Part shown: piece by piece, positions 1-6,020 of the stretch
How the letters are laid out: every line of letters starts with the position of its first letter
How positions within the stretch are numbered: the stretch's first letter is position 1
Assembly (NCBI GenBank): GCA_964357355.1
Contig: CAYHKY010000077.1
Span: 1-6,055 of the forward strand
DNA: 6,055 bases
Reading direction: 5' to 3'
Source of the DNA: CAYHKY01 sp964357355
GTDB taxonomy: Bacteria; Patescibacteriota; Microgenomatia; UBA10105
Notes under the pieces: model-generated
The model's database searches: none
Told to the model about the DNA's origin: nothing
The model's input: the letters and a program-made list of their open reading frames with translations, nothing else
Program-made: the position numbers and the translations under genes

Positions 1-1
1 A

Positions 2-136
2 CTTCACCACAGACCTGGTCTTTCCATAAGGGAAGTATTTGAAAAGTTGTGGGAATTTGTTCCAAACTTATTAAATGAAACTTCTGAGGAAACTAATTCT
101 TCTGTGGCTCAAAAGCCCGAATCAACCACGTCTTAA
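2..136 (+). CDS. C-terminal end of an unrecognised protein (5' partial)
   Basis: An open frame runs from the window edge to a TAA at 134-136 and gives 44 residues. The first part (LHHRPGLSIREVFEKLWEFV) could form an amphipathic helix. The remainder is a Ser/Thr/Glu/Asn-rich, probably disordered tail ending in PESTTS. This is the only plus-strand coding stretch I support. It is open to the edge, and a convincing terminator hairpin begins 8 nt after its stop, which is the arrangement expected at the end of a real gene. I recognise no domain and assign no function. It converges on the ABC permease gene, so it belongs to a different transcription unit from the rest of the window. Confidence 0.55.
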   Translation, partial: LHHRPGLSIREVFEKLWEFVPNLLNETSEETNSSVAQKPESTTS

Positions 137-144
137 ATCAAATT

Positions 145-179
145 GCGACAGGTAAAATGACCTGCGCACCTTCTTTTTT
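145..179 (+). terminator. Rho-independent terminator in the convergent gap
   Basis: The stem is GCG-(A bulge)-CAGGT (145-153), the loop is AAAATG (154-159) and the other arm is ACCTG-CGC (160-167). The T-rich run TTCTTTTTT (171-179) follows, so polarity is plus and it ends the partial gene stopping at 136. Read on the minus strand, the same stem lies 11 nt past the ABC permease stop codon and is followed by AATTTGATTT. It may therefore also end the minus-strand operon, less efficiently. The T-run reaches the first base of the permease stop codon (179-181), so the two convergent units share almost all of this spacer. Confidence 0.75.
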
Positions 180-970
180 CAACTGAATTTAACAAGCATT
201 CCCATTTTTAGTGATGATTCAAATTGTTTTTTGAAAAACCACAATGAACAGGCTAAATAAACTGCATTTAATAGACTGGCTAAAATAAGCGCAGTAACAT
301 ACACTCTTTCTCCTGCCAAAACCATTCGCATTCCTTCAAAGATATAGCTGGTTGGTAAAAAACTGGCAACCAATTGCATGGAAGAGGGTAAAGAGTCCAA
401 AGGATAAAAAACTGCTGAAAACGGATATATAAGTAAAATCATCGACCAAGCAAACGACTGAATCCGCTGACCGTAACGGATAATCAAACCGTTAATCACA
501 AACCCGGCACTCCACCCCACCAACAACAAATTGATAAAAAACGGAATTAGAATAAATCCGAATTTTGTAATATTAAAAGAAAATAAAAGTACGGCAATGA
601 GTGATAACCATATAGTTGTCATACAGATTTTTATTAAACCGATAATGAGCGATGAGAACAAGAATTCCCATATCGATAGAGGGGTCACTAATATATTTAA
701 TATATTTCTTTCCCACACTTCCCAAAGAAAAACACCCCCCATTTCCTGTTGAGATCTGTATACGAACATCCAAAATATTACTCCGCCTATAAAAAAAGCA
801 ACCAATTGAGAAGTTTGATCTTGGTTTTTAGCCAGATATGAAGCGGTAAATCCCCAAATAACCAGATCAAAAGTAGGCCACCAAAATGTTTCGGCGAGGT
901 TTTCCAGATTCCTCGGCCATGCAAATAAATGCCTCACTACTATCCCCCAAATTCTTTTTGATCTGTGCAT
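179..970 (-). CDS. ABC-2 type transporter permease
   Basis: This is the membrane subunit of an ABC exporter, 263 residues and full length for ABC-2 permeases. I read six hydrophobic segments at roughly residues 33-47, 56-72, 103-130, 137-163, 174-190 and 224-247. The N-terminal part (RHLFAWPRNLENLAETFWWPTFDLVIWG) is the amphipathic entry helix typical of the family. The stretch WERNILNILVTPLS (87-100) sits where the cytoplasmic coupling helix contacts the ATPase. The YPFSAVFYPLDSLP block (182-195) matches the conserved ABC-2 region before the last helix. The ATG at 968-970 is 13 nt after the ATPase stop and has no clear Shine-Dalgarno, so translation probably depends on coupling. It pairs with the ATPase encoded upstream. 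Its substrate is unknown; lipids, glycolipids or small toxic compounds are possible, and the adjacent glycosyltransferase makes a glycoconjugate plausible but unproven. Confidence 0.9.
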   Translation of the reverse strand: MHRSKRIWGIVVRHLFAWPRNLENLAETFWWPTFDLVIWGFTASYLAKNQDQTSQLVAFFIGGVIFWMFVYRSQQEMGGVFLWEVWERNILNILVTPLSIWEFLFSSLIIGLIKICMTTIWLSLIAVLLFSFNITKFGFILIPFFINLLLVGWSAGFVINGLIIRYGQRIQSFAWSMILLIYPFSAVFYPLDSLPSSMQLVASFLPTSYIFEGMRMVLAGERVYVTALILASLLNAVYLACSLWFFKKQFESSLKMGMLVKFS

Positions 971-983
971 AGGTTAAAAAGTT

Positions 984-1913
984 CTATTTTTTTTGATGGC
1001 GGACTTCTGTAATAAAAAAATCTTCAAGCGTGGGTTTATCGATACTGATCTCCGAAAAAGTCACACCGATCGTTCCCAAATCACTTAAAAGCTTGGCTAT
1101 CTCATTTTCGTTTACTTCTATGTTGATGTACCTGTCACTGACTTCAATCGGTAATTGGTGTTTTTTACAAAATGCAATTGTCTTACTTTGACCTTTGCCA
1201 ATCATCAGGGAAATTTTGGTCGATGTAATCCGTTTAGCCAATCCCTCAGGTGTATCCTCAGCAACTATTTTTCCGTGATTCAAAAAAATTACCCGATCAC
1301 AAAGCTCCTCAATTTCTGCCATATTGTGTGAAGTAATCAATATAGTCGTTTTGAACCGATTGCGTGACTCCTTAATAAACGACCTTACGTGATCTCCTAT
1401 ATCAGGGTCCAATGAAGCTGTTGGTTCATCTAATAGCACTAGTTTTGGGTTATTAATAAATGCCTTACACAGATTAACCCGAGTGTTATTTCCGGCCGAG
1501 AGGTCACCTAATAAAGTCTCACGATGTTGACTAACTTGAAAAGCGTCAAGAAGCGTGTCAATTCGCTTTAAAGGTTGATCTACTGAATAAAGTTGTGAAA
1601 ACACATACAATGCTTCCCAAACTTTGAGCCTCCAGGGAAGCTTGGCGTAGGCTGATGAATAATTCATTTGCTGAAGTATTTCTTCCCGATCGGAAATTAA
1701 ATCTCTTCCAAACACGCTAATCGATCCGGATGTAGGATGTATGATTCCCAAAAGCATCATGATAGTAGTAGTTTTTCCCGCCCCATTAGGACCCAGTAAC
1801 CCAACAATCTCTCCTTCACCTACCGCAAAAGATATATCGCTGACTGCGGTAAATCCGCTAGATGACGAACCAAATTGTTTTGTCAGATGATCAACTTCTA
1901 AAATAAAAGGCAT
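984..1913 (-). CDS. ABC transporter ATP-binding protein
   Basis: This 309-residue protein is the nucleotide-binding subunit that powers the ABC-2 permease encoded next. Walker A is GPNGAGKT (41-48), Walker B is LVLLDE (158-163), the D-loop is SLDP (167-170) and the H-loop His is 196 in ILITSH. Two elements depart from the textbook form. The signature is LSAGN (138-142) instead of LSGGQ. The Q-loop region (MNYSSAYAKLPWRL, 83-96) has no glutamine at the usual place. Residues ~232-309 form the C-terminal accessory domain common in ABC-2 exporter ATPases and end in the typical PTLEDFFITEV. The ATG at 1911-1913 has no ribosome-binding site, and a promoter-like element lies 6 nt upstream, so leaderless translation is possible. 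It lies 17 nt after the glycosyltransferase stop and 13 nt before the permease. Confidence 0.93.
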   Translation of the reverse strand: MPFILEVDHLTKQFGSSSSGFTAVSDISFAVGEGEIVGLLGPNGAGKTTTIMMLLGIIHPTSGSISVFGRDLISDREEILQQMNYSSAYAKLPWRLKVWEALYVFSQLYSVDQPLKRIDTLLDAFQVSQHRETLLGDLSAGNNTRVNLCKAFINNPKLVLLDEPTASLDPDIGDHVRSFIKESRNRFKTTILITSHNMAEIEELCDRVIFLNHGKIVAEDTPEGLAKRITSTKISLMIGKGQSKTIAFCKKHQLPIEVSDRYINIEVNENEIAKLLSDLGTIGVTFSEISIDKPTLEDFFITEVRHQKK

Positions 1914-1919
1914 GGGAAT

Positions 1920-1948
1920 ATTATAAGAGGTCAGACTTGGTGTGTATA
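1920..1948 (-). promoter_or_regulatory. Putative sigma-70-type promoter for the ABC transporter genes
   Basis: On the minus strand, TATACA (1948-1943, four of six matches to TTGACA) is separated by exactly 17 nt from a perfect TATAAT (1925-1920). Only ATTCCC lies between the -10 box and the ATG at 1913, so a standard start site would fall at or next to the A of the start codon and give a leaderless transcript. The -35 box lies within the last codons of the glycosyltransferase gene. No Shine-Dalgarno precedes this ATG, which fits. Chance occurrence in AT-rich DNA is the main alternative. Confidence 0.45.
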
Positions 1949-3061
1949 CTTATCTTCCACAAAGGCCCGCATCTTTTTCATAAATATCTCTTTGGAGAAT
2001 TTCTGAGCTTGGCTGATACAATCTGCAGACTCCAATTTTAATTTTTCAAACTCTTTAATTGCCCTAATAATCTCCTCTTTAGTAGGATTAGGGAAAAATA
2101 TACCTGTCCTGCCCTCTATTATTGTTTCTGTCACCCCTCCCTGTCTGAGGGCAACAACCGGTACACCATGAGCCTGTGCTTCAACCGGAACCATACCAAA
2201 GTCTTCCTCAAGTGCACAAAAGATAAGCGCTTTTGCTCCCGCGTAGAGTTCTCCCAGTTCATCATCGGTAACTGCACCCAAAAATTCAATCGTATTTCCT
2301 GCCATTAACCTCAAATTTGCCTCTTCCTTCCCCGTTCCAACAATTTTTAAGGGTAACTTCAATTTATTACATGCTTCAATTGCCAAATCGATTCTTTTTG
2401 CATAATTTAATCTCCCGACACTCAAGTAGTAAGGTGAGATGTGAGATGTGAGATGTGATACGTTTTCTTTGCGTTTCATATATTTCGTATCACGAGATAC
2501 ATCGACCGGTGGATAAATTACAGTCGCATCTCGTCTATAAAATTTCATGATCCTGGCTCGCGTGGTTTCGGAATTTGCAACTAGGTGGTCTACCCGCTGG
2601 GCAGTAGTATAATCATATATTCGTAAGAAAGGGTTAATAACCGTAGCATAAATACGCATGAACACATTTGACTTGGTGCCCGTGGGAAATCCATAAAGAT
2701 TTCTTGGGGGGTGGTGAATATAGGAAATATGCACTTGGCCGGGGTGCGTGATTACTCCCCGACAAATAAACCATCCTGAAGAAGATATGATTACTTCATA
2801 CTCCTTGAGATTAAAACTTTCCCACACTAGAGGTGTCAGTAGTCGGAGCGGGGAATGGAATTTTTTCATTAACCAGTTGCCTTGCACCCAACTCGTCCGG
2901 ATATCCCAACCGCGAAACAATCTTGCGAACCCGCCCAAGGCATTCCAATCAACAAATGAAGTAAAAAGCGGTGCCTGAGGGTACATTTCATGGAGCACCT
3001 CAACTACCCTTTCAGCTCCACCGTACTCCCGTAAGTAATCATGAACCAATGCAATTTTCAT
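1931..3061 (-). CDS. Family 4 (GT-B fold) glycosyltransferase
   Basis: This 376-residue protein is probably a cytoplasmic, membrane-associated enzyme that moves a sugar from a nucleotide-sugar donor onto a lipid- or polysaccharide-linked acceptor. The N-terminal Rossmann domain opens with IALVHDYLREYGGAERVVEVL (3-23), which holds the GGAE loop. It also contains ISYIHHPPRNLYG (112-124), a form of the HTPxRxLW-type motif of this GT4 branch. The C-terminal domain starts at YYLSVGRLNYAKRIDLAIEA (211-230) and has the E-x7-E motif E286...E294 in EEDFGMVPVE, as in retaining GT4 enzymes. Donor and acceptor cannot be read from the sequence. The linker (about 188-210) is longer than usual and carries a low-complexity repeat, annotated separately. 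The ATG at 3059-3061 begins 5 nt after the methyltransferase stop; AGAG just upstream is a weak ribosome-binding site. An envelope glycan or glycolipid role is inferred from the adjacent ABC exporter. Confidence 0.92.
   Translation of the reverse strand: MKIALVHDYLREYGGAERVVEVLHEMYPQAPLFTSFVDWNALGGFARLFRGWDIRTSWVQGNWLMKKFHSPLRLLTPLVWESFNLKEYEVIISSSGWFICRGVITHPGQVHISYIHHPPRNLYGFPTGTKSNVFMRIYATVINPFLRIYDYTTAQRVDHLVANSETTRARIMKFYRRDATVIYPPVDVSRDTKYMKRKENVSHLTSHISPYYLSVGRLNYAKRIDLAIEACNKLKLPLKIVGTGKEEANLRLMAGNTIEFLGAVTDDELGELYAGAKALIFCALEEDFGMVPVEAQAHGVPVVALRQGGVTETIIEGRTGIFFPNPTKEEIIRAIKEFEKLKLESADCISQAQKFSKEIFMKKMRAFVEDKYTHQV
2434..2458. repeat. 7-bp tandem repeat (GTGAGAT)n inside the glycosyltransferase gene
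   Basis: Three perfect head-to-tail copies of GTGAGAT lie at 2434-2440, 2441-2447 and 2448-2454, followed by a partial copy GTGA. Read in the gene they encode the low-complexity stretch SHLTSHIS (202-209) in the interdomain linker. Because the unit is seven bases, gain or loss of one copy would shift the frame, whereas a change of three copies would not. It is much too short and lacks spacers, so it is not a CRISPR array. Confidence 0.9.
2455..2493. repeat. 8-bp inverted repeat next to the heptamer tract
   Basis: GTGATACG (2455-2462) and CGTATCAC (2486-2493) are perfect reverse complements around a 23-nt AT-rich loop. The left arm overlaps the partial last unit of the heptamer tract. The right arm starts a second small palindrome, GTATC-ACGA-GATAC (2487-2500). 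Together with the tandem repeat they make a compact 60-bp block (2434-2493, exactly 20 codons) in the linker-coding part of the glycosyltransferase gene. It may be a remnant of a small dispersed repeat; nothing in the window shows a second copy. Confidence 0.6.
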
Positions 3062-3066
3062 TTACT

Positions 3067-3774
3067 CTAAACAAAAGAATGTTTCCTTAGAACCATCCAA
3101 AAATCAGTCTTTGTATATTCTTTTCCCAATTTAACTGCTGGTTTTGAGATTTCCCTGAGATCCAAAATCTCAAATTCCTGATAAAACTCCCGCAATTCTG
3201 CTTCAATGTAATCCTTTTGAAATTTACCATTTGGCCAAATCGTACTATGTGGTTCCGGACCTGGATGCGACATCAGTAAATCTTTTTCCCATTCATCAGC
3301 AGCAGATACTGCGGTAATAAGTGCGTAACCACCCGGTTTTAGGGTTCTTAAAAGCTCCATTTTGTAAACCAATCTTCCTTCCTGAGTTTCAATATCTATA
3401 GAAGAAAATGCATCAATACTTGCATCAAAAAAATTATCCTCAAAAGGCCATATGCTATCAATGGGTAATTCAAATAAATGCAGCTTTGAAGTCAGATCAA
3501 ACCTCTCAGCCCGTTCTTGGCAGCGTTCGATTGCATGGTGTACATAATCAAGACCATATACTTCAAATCCCTGCTCAGCCAAATAAATTGCATTTCTACC
3601 CTGACCGCATCCTATATCTACGACTTTGAGTGGTGGCGTGATACCTCTCTCAAGTAGATATTTCACAAAAAACACCACCGAACTTGCAGGTTCATCAGCA
3701 GTAAGTCCCGGCCAATGGTCATTTTTAAGATGTTCTTCTTCCCAAATATGTTGCTGCTTCCTCATAAAAATCAA
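3067..3774 (-). CDS. Class I SAM-dependent methyltransferase, substrate unknown
   Basis: This 235-residue protein has the Rossmann methyltransferase fold. Motif I is VVDIGCGQGRNAIYLA (51-66), which binds S-adenosylmethionine. D76 in VYGLDYV is the likely acidic residue contacting the ribose. FFDASIDAFSSIDI (115-128) is the motif IV region, and LRTLKPGGYALIT (142-154) is the typical post-catalytic strand. The layout resembles small TehB/UbiE-like soluble enzymes. There is no membrane segment and no target-recognition domain, so a small molecule or lipid substrate is as likely as a protein. Two starts are possible. TTG at 3774 overlaps the nuclease stop codon and has GGA 6 nt upstream. ATG at 3765 (residue 4 of the longer form) lies 5 nt past that stop with no ribosome-binding site. 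It sits between the nuclease and glycosyltransferase genes; a role in modifying the glycan is only a guess. Confidence 0.88.
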   Translation of the reverse strand: MIFMRKQQHIWEEEHLKNDHWPGLTADEPASSVVFFVKYLLERGITPPLKVVDIGCGQGRNAIYLAEQGFEVYGLDYVHHAIERCQERAERFDLTSKLHLFELPIDSIWPFEDNFFDASIDAFSSIDIETQEGRLVYKMELLRTLKPGGYALITAVSAADEWEKDLLMSHPGPEPHSTIWPNGKFQKDYIEAELREFYQEFEILDLREISKPAVKLGKEYTKTDFWMVLRKHSFV

Positions 3775-4706
3775 AAGAGTTCCATTTGTTTCTTATCTAC
3801 GATTTTTTCTTTTGCAAATTCTGGATTACTTTTATTGGTCATTTTGGACAGTCGAGTTAGTAGTGTCCGAAACCCTAACTCTCCAAATGTCTCAATTACT
3901 TCTTTGGTCAACAAATCATCAGGTAGTTGGGTTTTGTCAGATGAAAAATCAATTGGCGCATCGGTGACTACTGTTGCTAATTTTTGTGATAAAAATGCGT
4001 TGTCGCGATATTTTTTCAGTTTTTCGGTTACGTTTGGAGTTATTTTTTCCAAATGGTTATATACTTGTTCGAGAGTTCCATACTTTTTAAGTAATCCTGC
4101 TGCAGTTTTGGGACCAATTCCAGCAACCCCGGGATAATTATCGGAGGCATCCCCCATCAATGCTTTCAAGTCAACGATTTGCATGGGAGCTACACCCATC
4201 CGCTCTTCTGCTTCTATAACGCCAAAAAGCTTCCCTTCTGATAATCCCTTAACCGGCATAAAAAGCTTCACCTGGTCATTAACTAACTGCAACAAGTCTC
4301 GATCCCCTGTGACTATAACAATTTCTGTGTTTTTTTCTTTTTGAAATTTCGCTGCAATCGTCCCGATTACGTCATCCGCTTCAAATCCGTCAAGCTCATA
4401 TATGGGTATCTTGAATGCTTCGACAACATTATGCACTTTCTCAATCTGTCCTGAAAGTGCAGCTTCCATTTCCGGCCGTTGCGCTTGATAATCCTTGAAA
4501 AGTTTTTTTCTAAATGTGGGTTTCGGCCGGTCAAAAGCTACAGCTAAATGAGTTGGTTTAAGATTTTCAATTACTCGAAGTAACATGGCCACAAATCCAT
4601 ATACCGCGTTAGTCGGTTCACCTTTACCATTGGTCAAAGAGGGAGGCAACGCATGATAGGCACGATGAAGAATAGCATTACCATCAATGAGAACGAGACG
4701 TGACAT
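3771..4706 (-). CDS. Stand-alone 5'-3' exonuclease (Pol I N-terminal / FEN-type 5' nuclease)
   Basis: This structure-specific 5' nuclease matches the N-terminal domain of DNA polymerase I and should remove RNA primers and 5' flaps. With the upstream ATG at 4712 as residue 1, metal-binding acidic residues occur in LIDGN (D10), AFDRP (D61), FEADDVIG (E111, D113, D114), TGDRDLLQL (D136, D138) and GDASDNYPG (D188, D191). The DNA-binding helix-hairpin-helix is GVAGIGPKTAAGLLKKYG (195-212). The 313-residue reading stops just after the nuclease fold (LGFRTLLTRL, 279-288), so there is no proofreading or polymerase domain. The last five residues, QMELF, look like a sliding-clamp-binding motif. I prefer the ATG at 4706 (MSRLVLIDGN), because it matches the family N-terminus and has GGA 5 nt upstream. 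It lies just downstream of ftsH (12 nt to the 4712 ATG), and its stop overlaps or nearly touches the methyltransferase start. Its all-nuclease length could reflect a split Pol I with the polymerase encoded elsewhere. Confidence 0.93.
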   Translation of the reverse strand: MSRLVLIDGNAILHRAYHALPPSLTNGKGEPTNAVYGFVAMLLRVIENLKPTHLAVAFDRPKPTFRKKLFKDYQAQRPEMEAALSGQIEKVHNVVEAFKIPIYELDGFEADDVIGTIAAKFQKEKNTEIVIVTGDRDLLQLVNDQVKLFMPVKGLSEGKLFGVIEAEERMGVAPMQIVDLKALMGDASDNYPGVAGIGPKTAAGLLKKYGTLEQVYNHLEKITPNVTEKLKKYRDNAFLSQKLATVVTDAPIDFSSDKTQLPDDLLTKEVIETFGELGFRTLLTRLSKMTNKSNPEFAKEKIVDKKQMELF

Positions 4707-4724
4707 AATCATCCAATAATCCGA

Positions 4725-6020
4725 TTAAGAGTTAGCGGCAGAGGGTGCAAGCACTTTCCGCGGCCCACCCATAATGCGTTCGAATTCTTCGCTCTCCAAT
4801 GTTTCTTTTTTAACAAGTTCGTGAGCCACCGCATCGAGTTTCAAACGAGTCTTTTTAAGAGTAGCATAAGCCAATTTATAGGCTACATCGAGAATTTTTT
4901 TAACTTCGTTATCAATTTTAGCCATCATGTCAGGGCTTATCTGGGGTGTCTCATAAAATGCCTTACCCCACTCGGTTATATCCATCTGCGGTCCGAAATT
5001 GATGGGACCAATCTCACTCATGCCGAACTCGACAACCATTTGTTTGGCAATTCCTGTGGCTTTTCCAATATCATTTGAGGCTCCGGTAGTAAGTTCATTA
5101 AAGATCAAATCTTCTGCAGCCCGACCACCCAACATGGAAGCAATTTGATTGAGAAGTCTGGTTTTGGTTTCATGTACGCGGTCCTTAGCCGGAGGAATAA
5201 GAGTAAACCCCAATGCCATACCTCGGGAGACGATTGAGATTCTGTGTACCGGGTCCATGTGTGGAAGTTCGTAGGTAACAATTGCATGACCTGCTTCGTG
5301 ATACGCGGTCATTTTGCGGTCTAAATCCGATTGCAATCTCTTTTTTTCTGGTCCCAATTTAACCTTAGTTGCTGCTTCTTCAAGCTCATCCATGGAAATT
5401 GCCCGCTTATCAGCTCTTGCTGCTGCAATGGCAGCTTCATTTAGCATGTTTTCCAGGTCTGCCCCGGAAAATCCTACTGTCCGACGCGCAGCTTTATCCC
5501 AATCCACATCTTTTTCAAATGGCTTACCTTTCATGTGTATATTCAAAATTGCTTTTCTGCCCTCGATATCTGGTAAATCAAGAACGACCCGGCGGTCAAA
5601 CCTTCCGGGTCGAAGCAACGCTGAATCTAGAAGATCTCCTCTGTTGGTAGCGGCTAGTACTACGACTTGGTCATTGGGAGAAAATCCATCCATCTCGACA
5701 AGAATCTGGTTCAACGTCTGCTCCCGTTCATCATGGCCTCCCATTACTCCTACGCTGCGCATCCGCCCAATGGCATCTATCTCATCTATGAAAATAATTG
5801 CCGGTGCACTTTTTTTGGCAGTGGCAAATAGATCCCGCACACGAGAAGCTCCAACTCCCACCAACATCTCCATAAACTCTGATCCGGCAATTGAGAAAAA
5901 TGGCACACCTGCCTCTCCTGCTACAGCTCTCGCCAACAAAGTTTTCCCGGTTCCCGCAGGTCCGACTAATATTGCACCTTTAGGAGTCCTGGCTCCCAAC
6001 GCTCGGTATTTACCAGGATG
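4725..6020 (-). CDS. ftsH: FtsH, ATP-dependent zinc metalloprotease (5' partial)
   Basis: This is a membrane-anchored hexameric AAA+ protease that pulls out and degrades misassembled membrane proteins and short-lived regulators. About 430 residues remain. They start at HPGKYRALGARTPKG near the beginning of the AAA+ domain, so the transmembrane helices and periplasmic domain are absent. Counting from the Leu codon at 5999, Walker A is GPAGTGKT (13-20), the pore loop is EMLVGVGASRVRD (44-56), Walker B is IIFIDEID (68-75) and the second region of homology is TNRGDLLDSALLRPGRFDRR (118-137). The protease site is HEAGH (234-238), with D310 in TTGASND as the third zinc ligand. The C-terminal tail after FERIMGG is short. 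The usual pore-loop Phe is Leu, and Walker A has GPA rather than GPP. The TTG at 5999 is an internal Leu codon, not a start. Upstream of about 6020 the frame stays open but no longer resembles FtsH; see the next entry. Confidence 0.96.
   Translation of the reverse strand, partial: HPGKYRALGARTPKGAILVGPAGTGKTLLARAVAGEAGVPFFSIAGSEFMEMLVGVGASRVRDLFATAKKSAPAIIFIDEIDAIGRMRSVGVMGGHDEREQTLNQILVEMDGFSPNDQVVVLAATNRGDLLDSALLRPGRFDRRVVLDLPDIEGRKAILNIHMKGKPFEKDVDWDKAARRTVGFSGADLENMLNEAAIAAARADKRAISMDELEEAATKVKLGPEKKRLQSDLDRKMTAYHEAGHAIVTYELPHMDPVHRISIVSRGMALGFTLIPPAKDRVHETKTRLLNQIASMLGGRAAEDLIFNELTTGASNDIGKATGIAKQMVVEFGMSEIGPINFGPQMDITEWGKAFYETPQISPDMMAKIDNEVKKILDVAYKLAYATLKKTRLKLDAVAHELVKKETLESEEFERIMGGPRKVLAPSAANS

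Noticed and set aside
2434..2458. Heptamer tract as a CRISPR array or a centromere-like/origin iteron
   Set aside because: The units are only 7 bp with no spacers, there are just three complete copies, and the tract lies inside a protein-coding frame that stays open.
984..3061. Glycosyltransferase plus ABC genes as a Wzm/Wzt O-antigen export system
   Set aside because: The ATPase lacks the large C-terminal carbohydrate-binding domain of many Wzt proteins, and the permease resembles general ABC-2 exporters rather than Wzm. A glycan substrate remains only a possibility.
3715..4137. Plus-strand open frame opposite the 5' nuclease and the methyltransferase start
   Set aside because: It has no domain resemblance and is antisense to conserved catalytic motifs. 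Its length is expected by chance opposite a real gene.
179..4712. Possible UGA recoding or hidden frameshifts, as in some CPR lineages
   Set aside because: TGA ends the permease, glycosyltransferase and nuclease genes exactly where the homologous folds end, and each gene from the nuclease to the permease reads through in one frame at the expected length.
5997..5999. TTG at 5999 as the start codon of a short FtsH
   Set aside because: FtsH homology (HPGKYRA) continues in frame upstream of it, and the codon is the conserved Leu of the LGA motif. The gene is cut by the junction, not naturally short.
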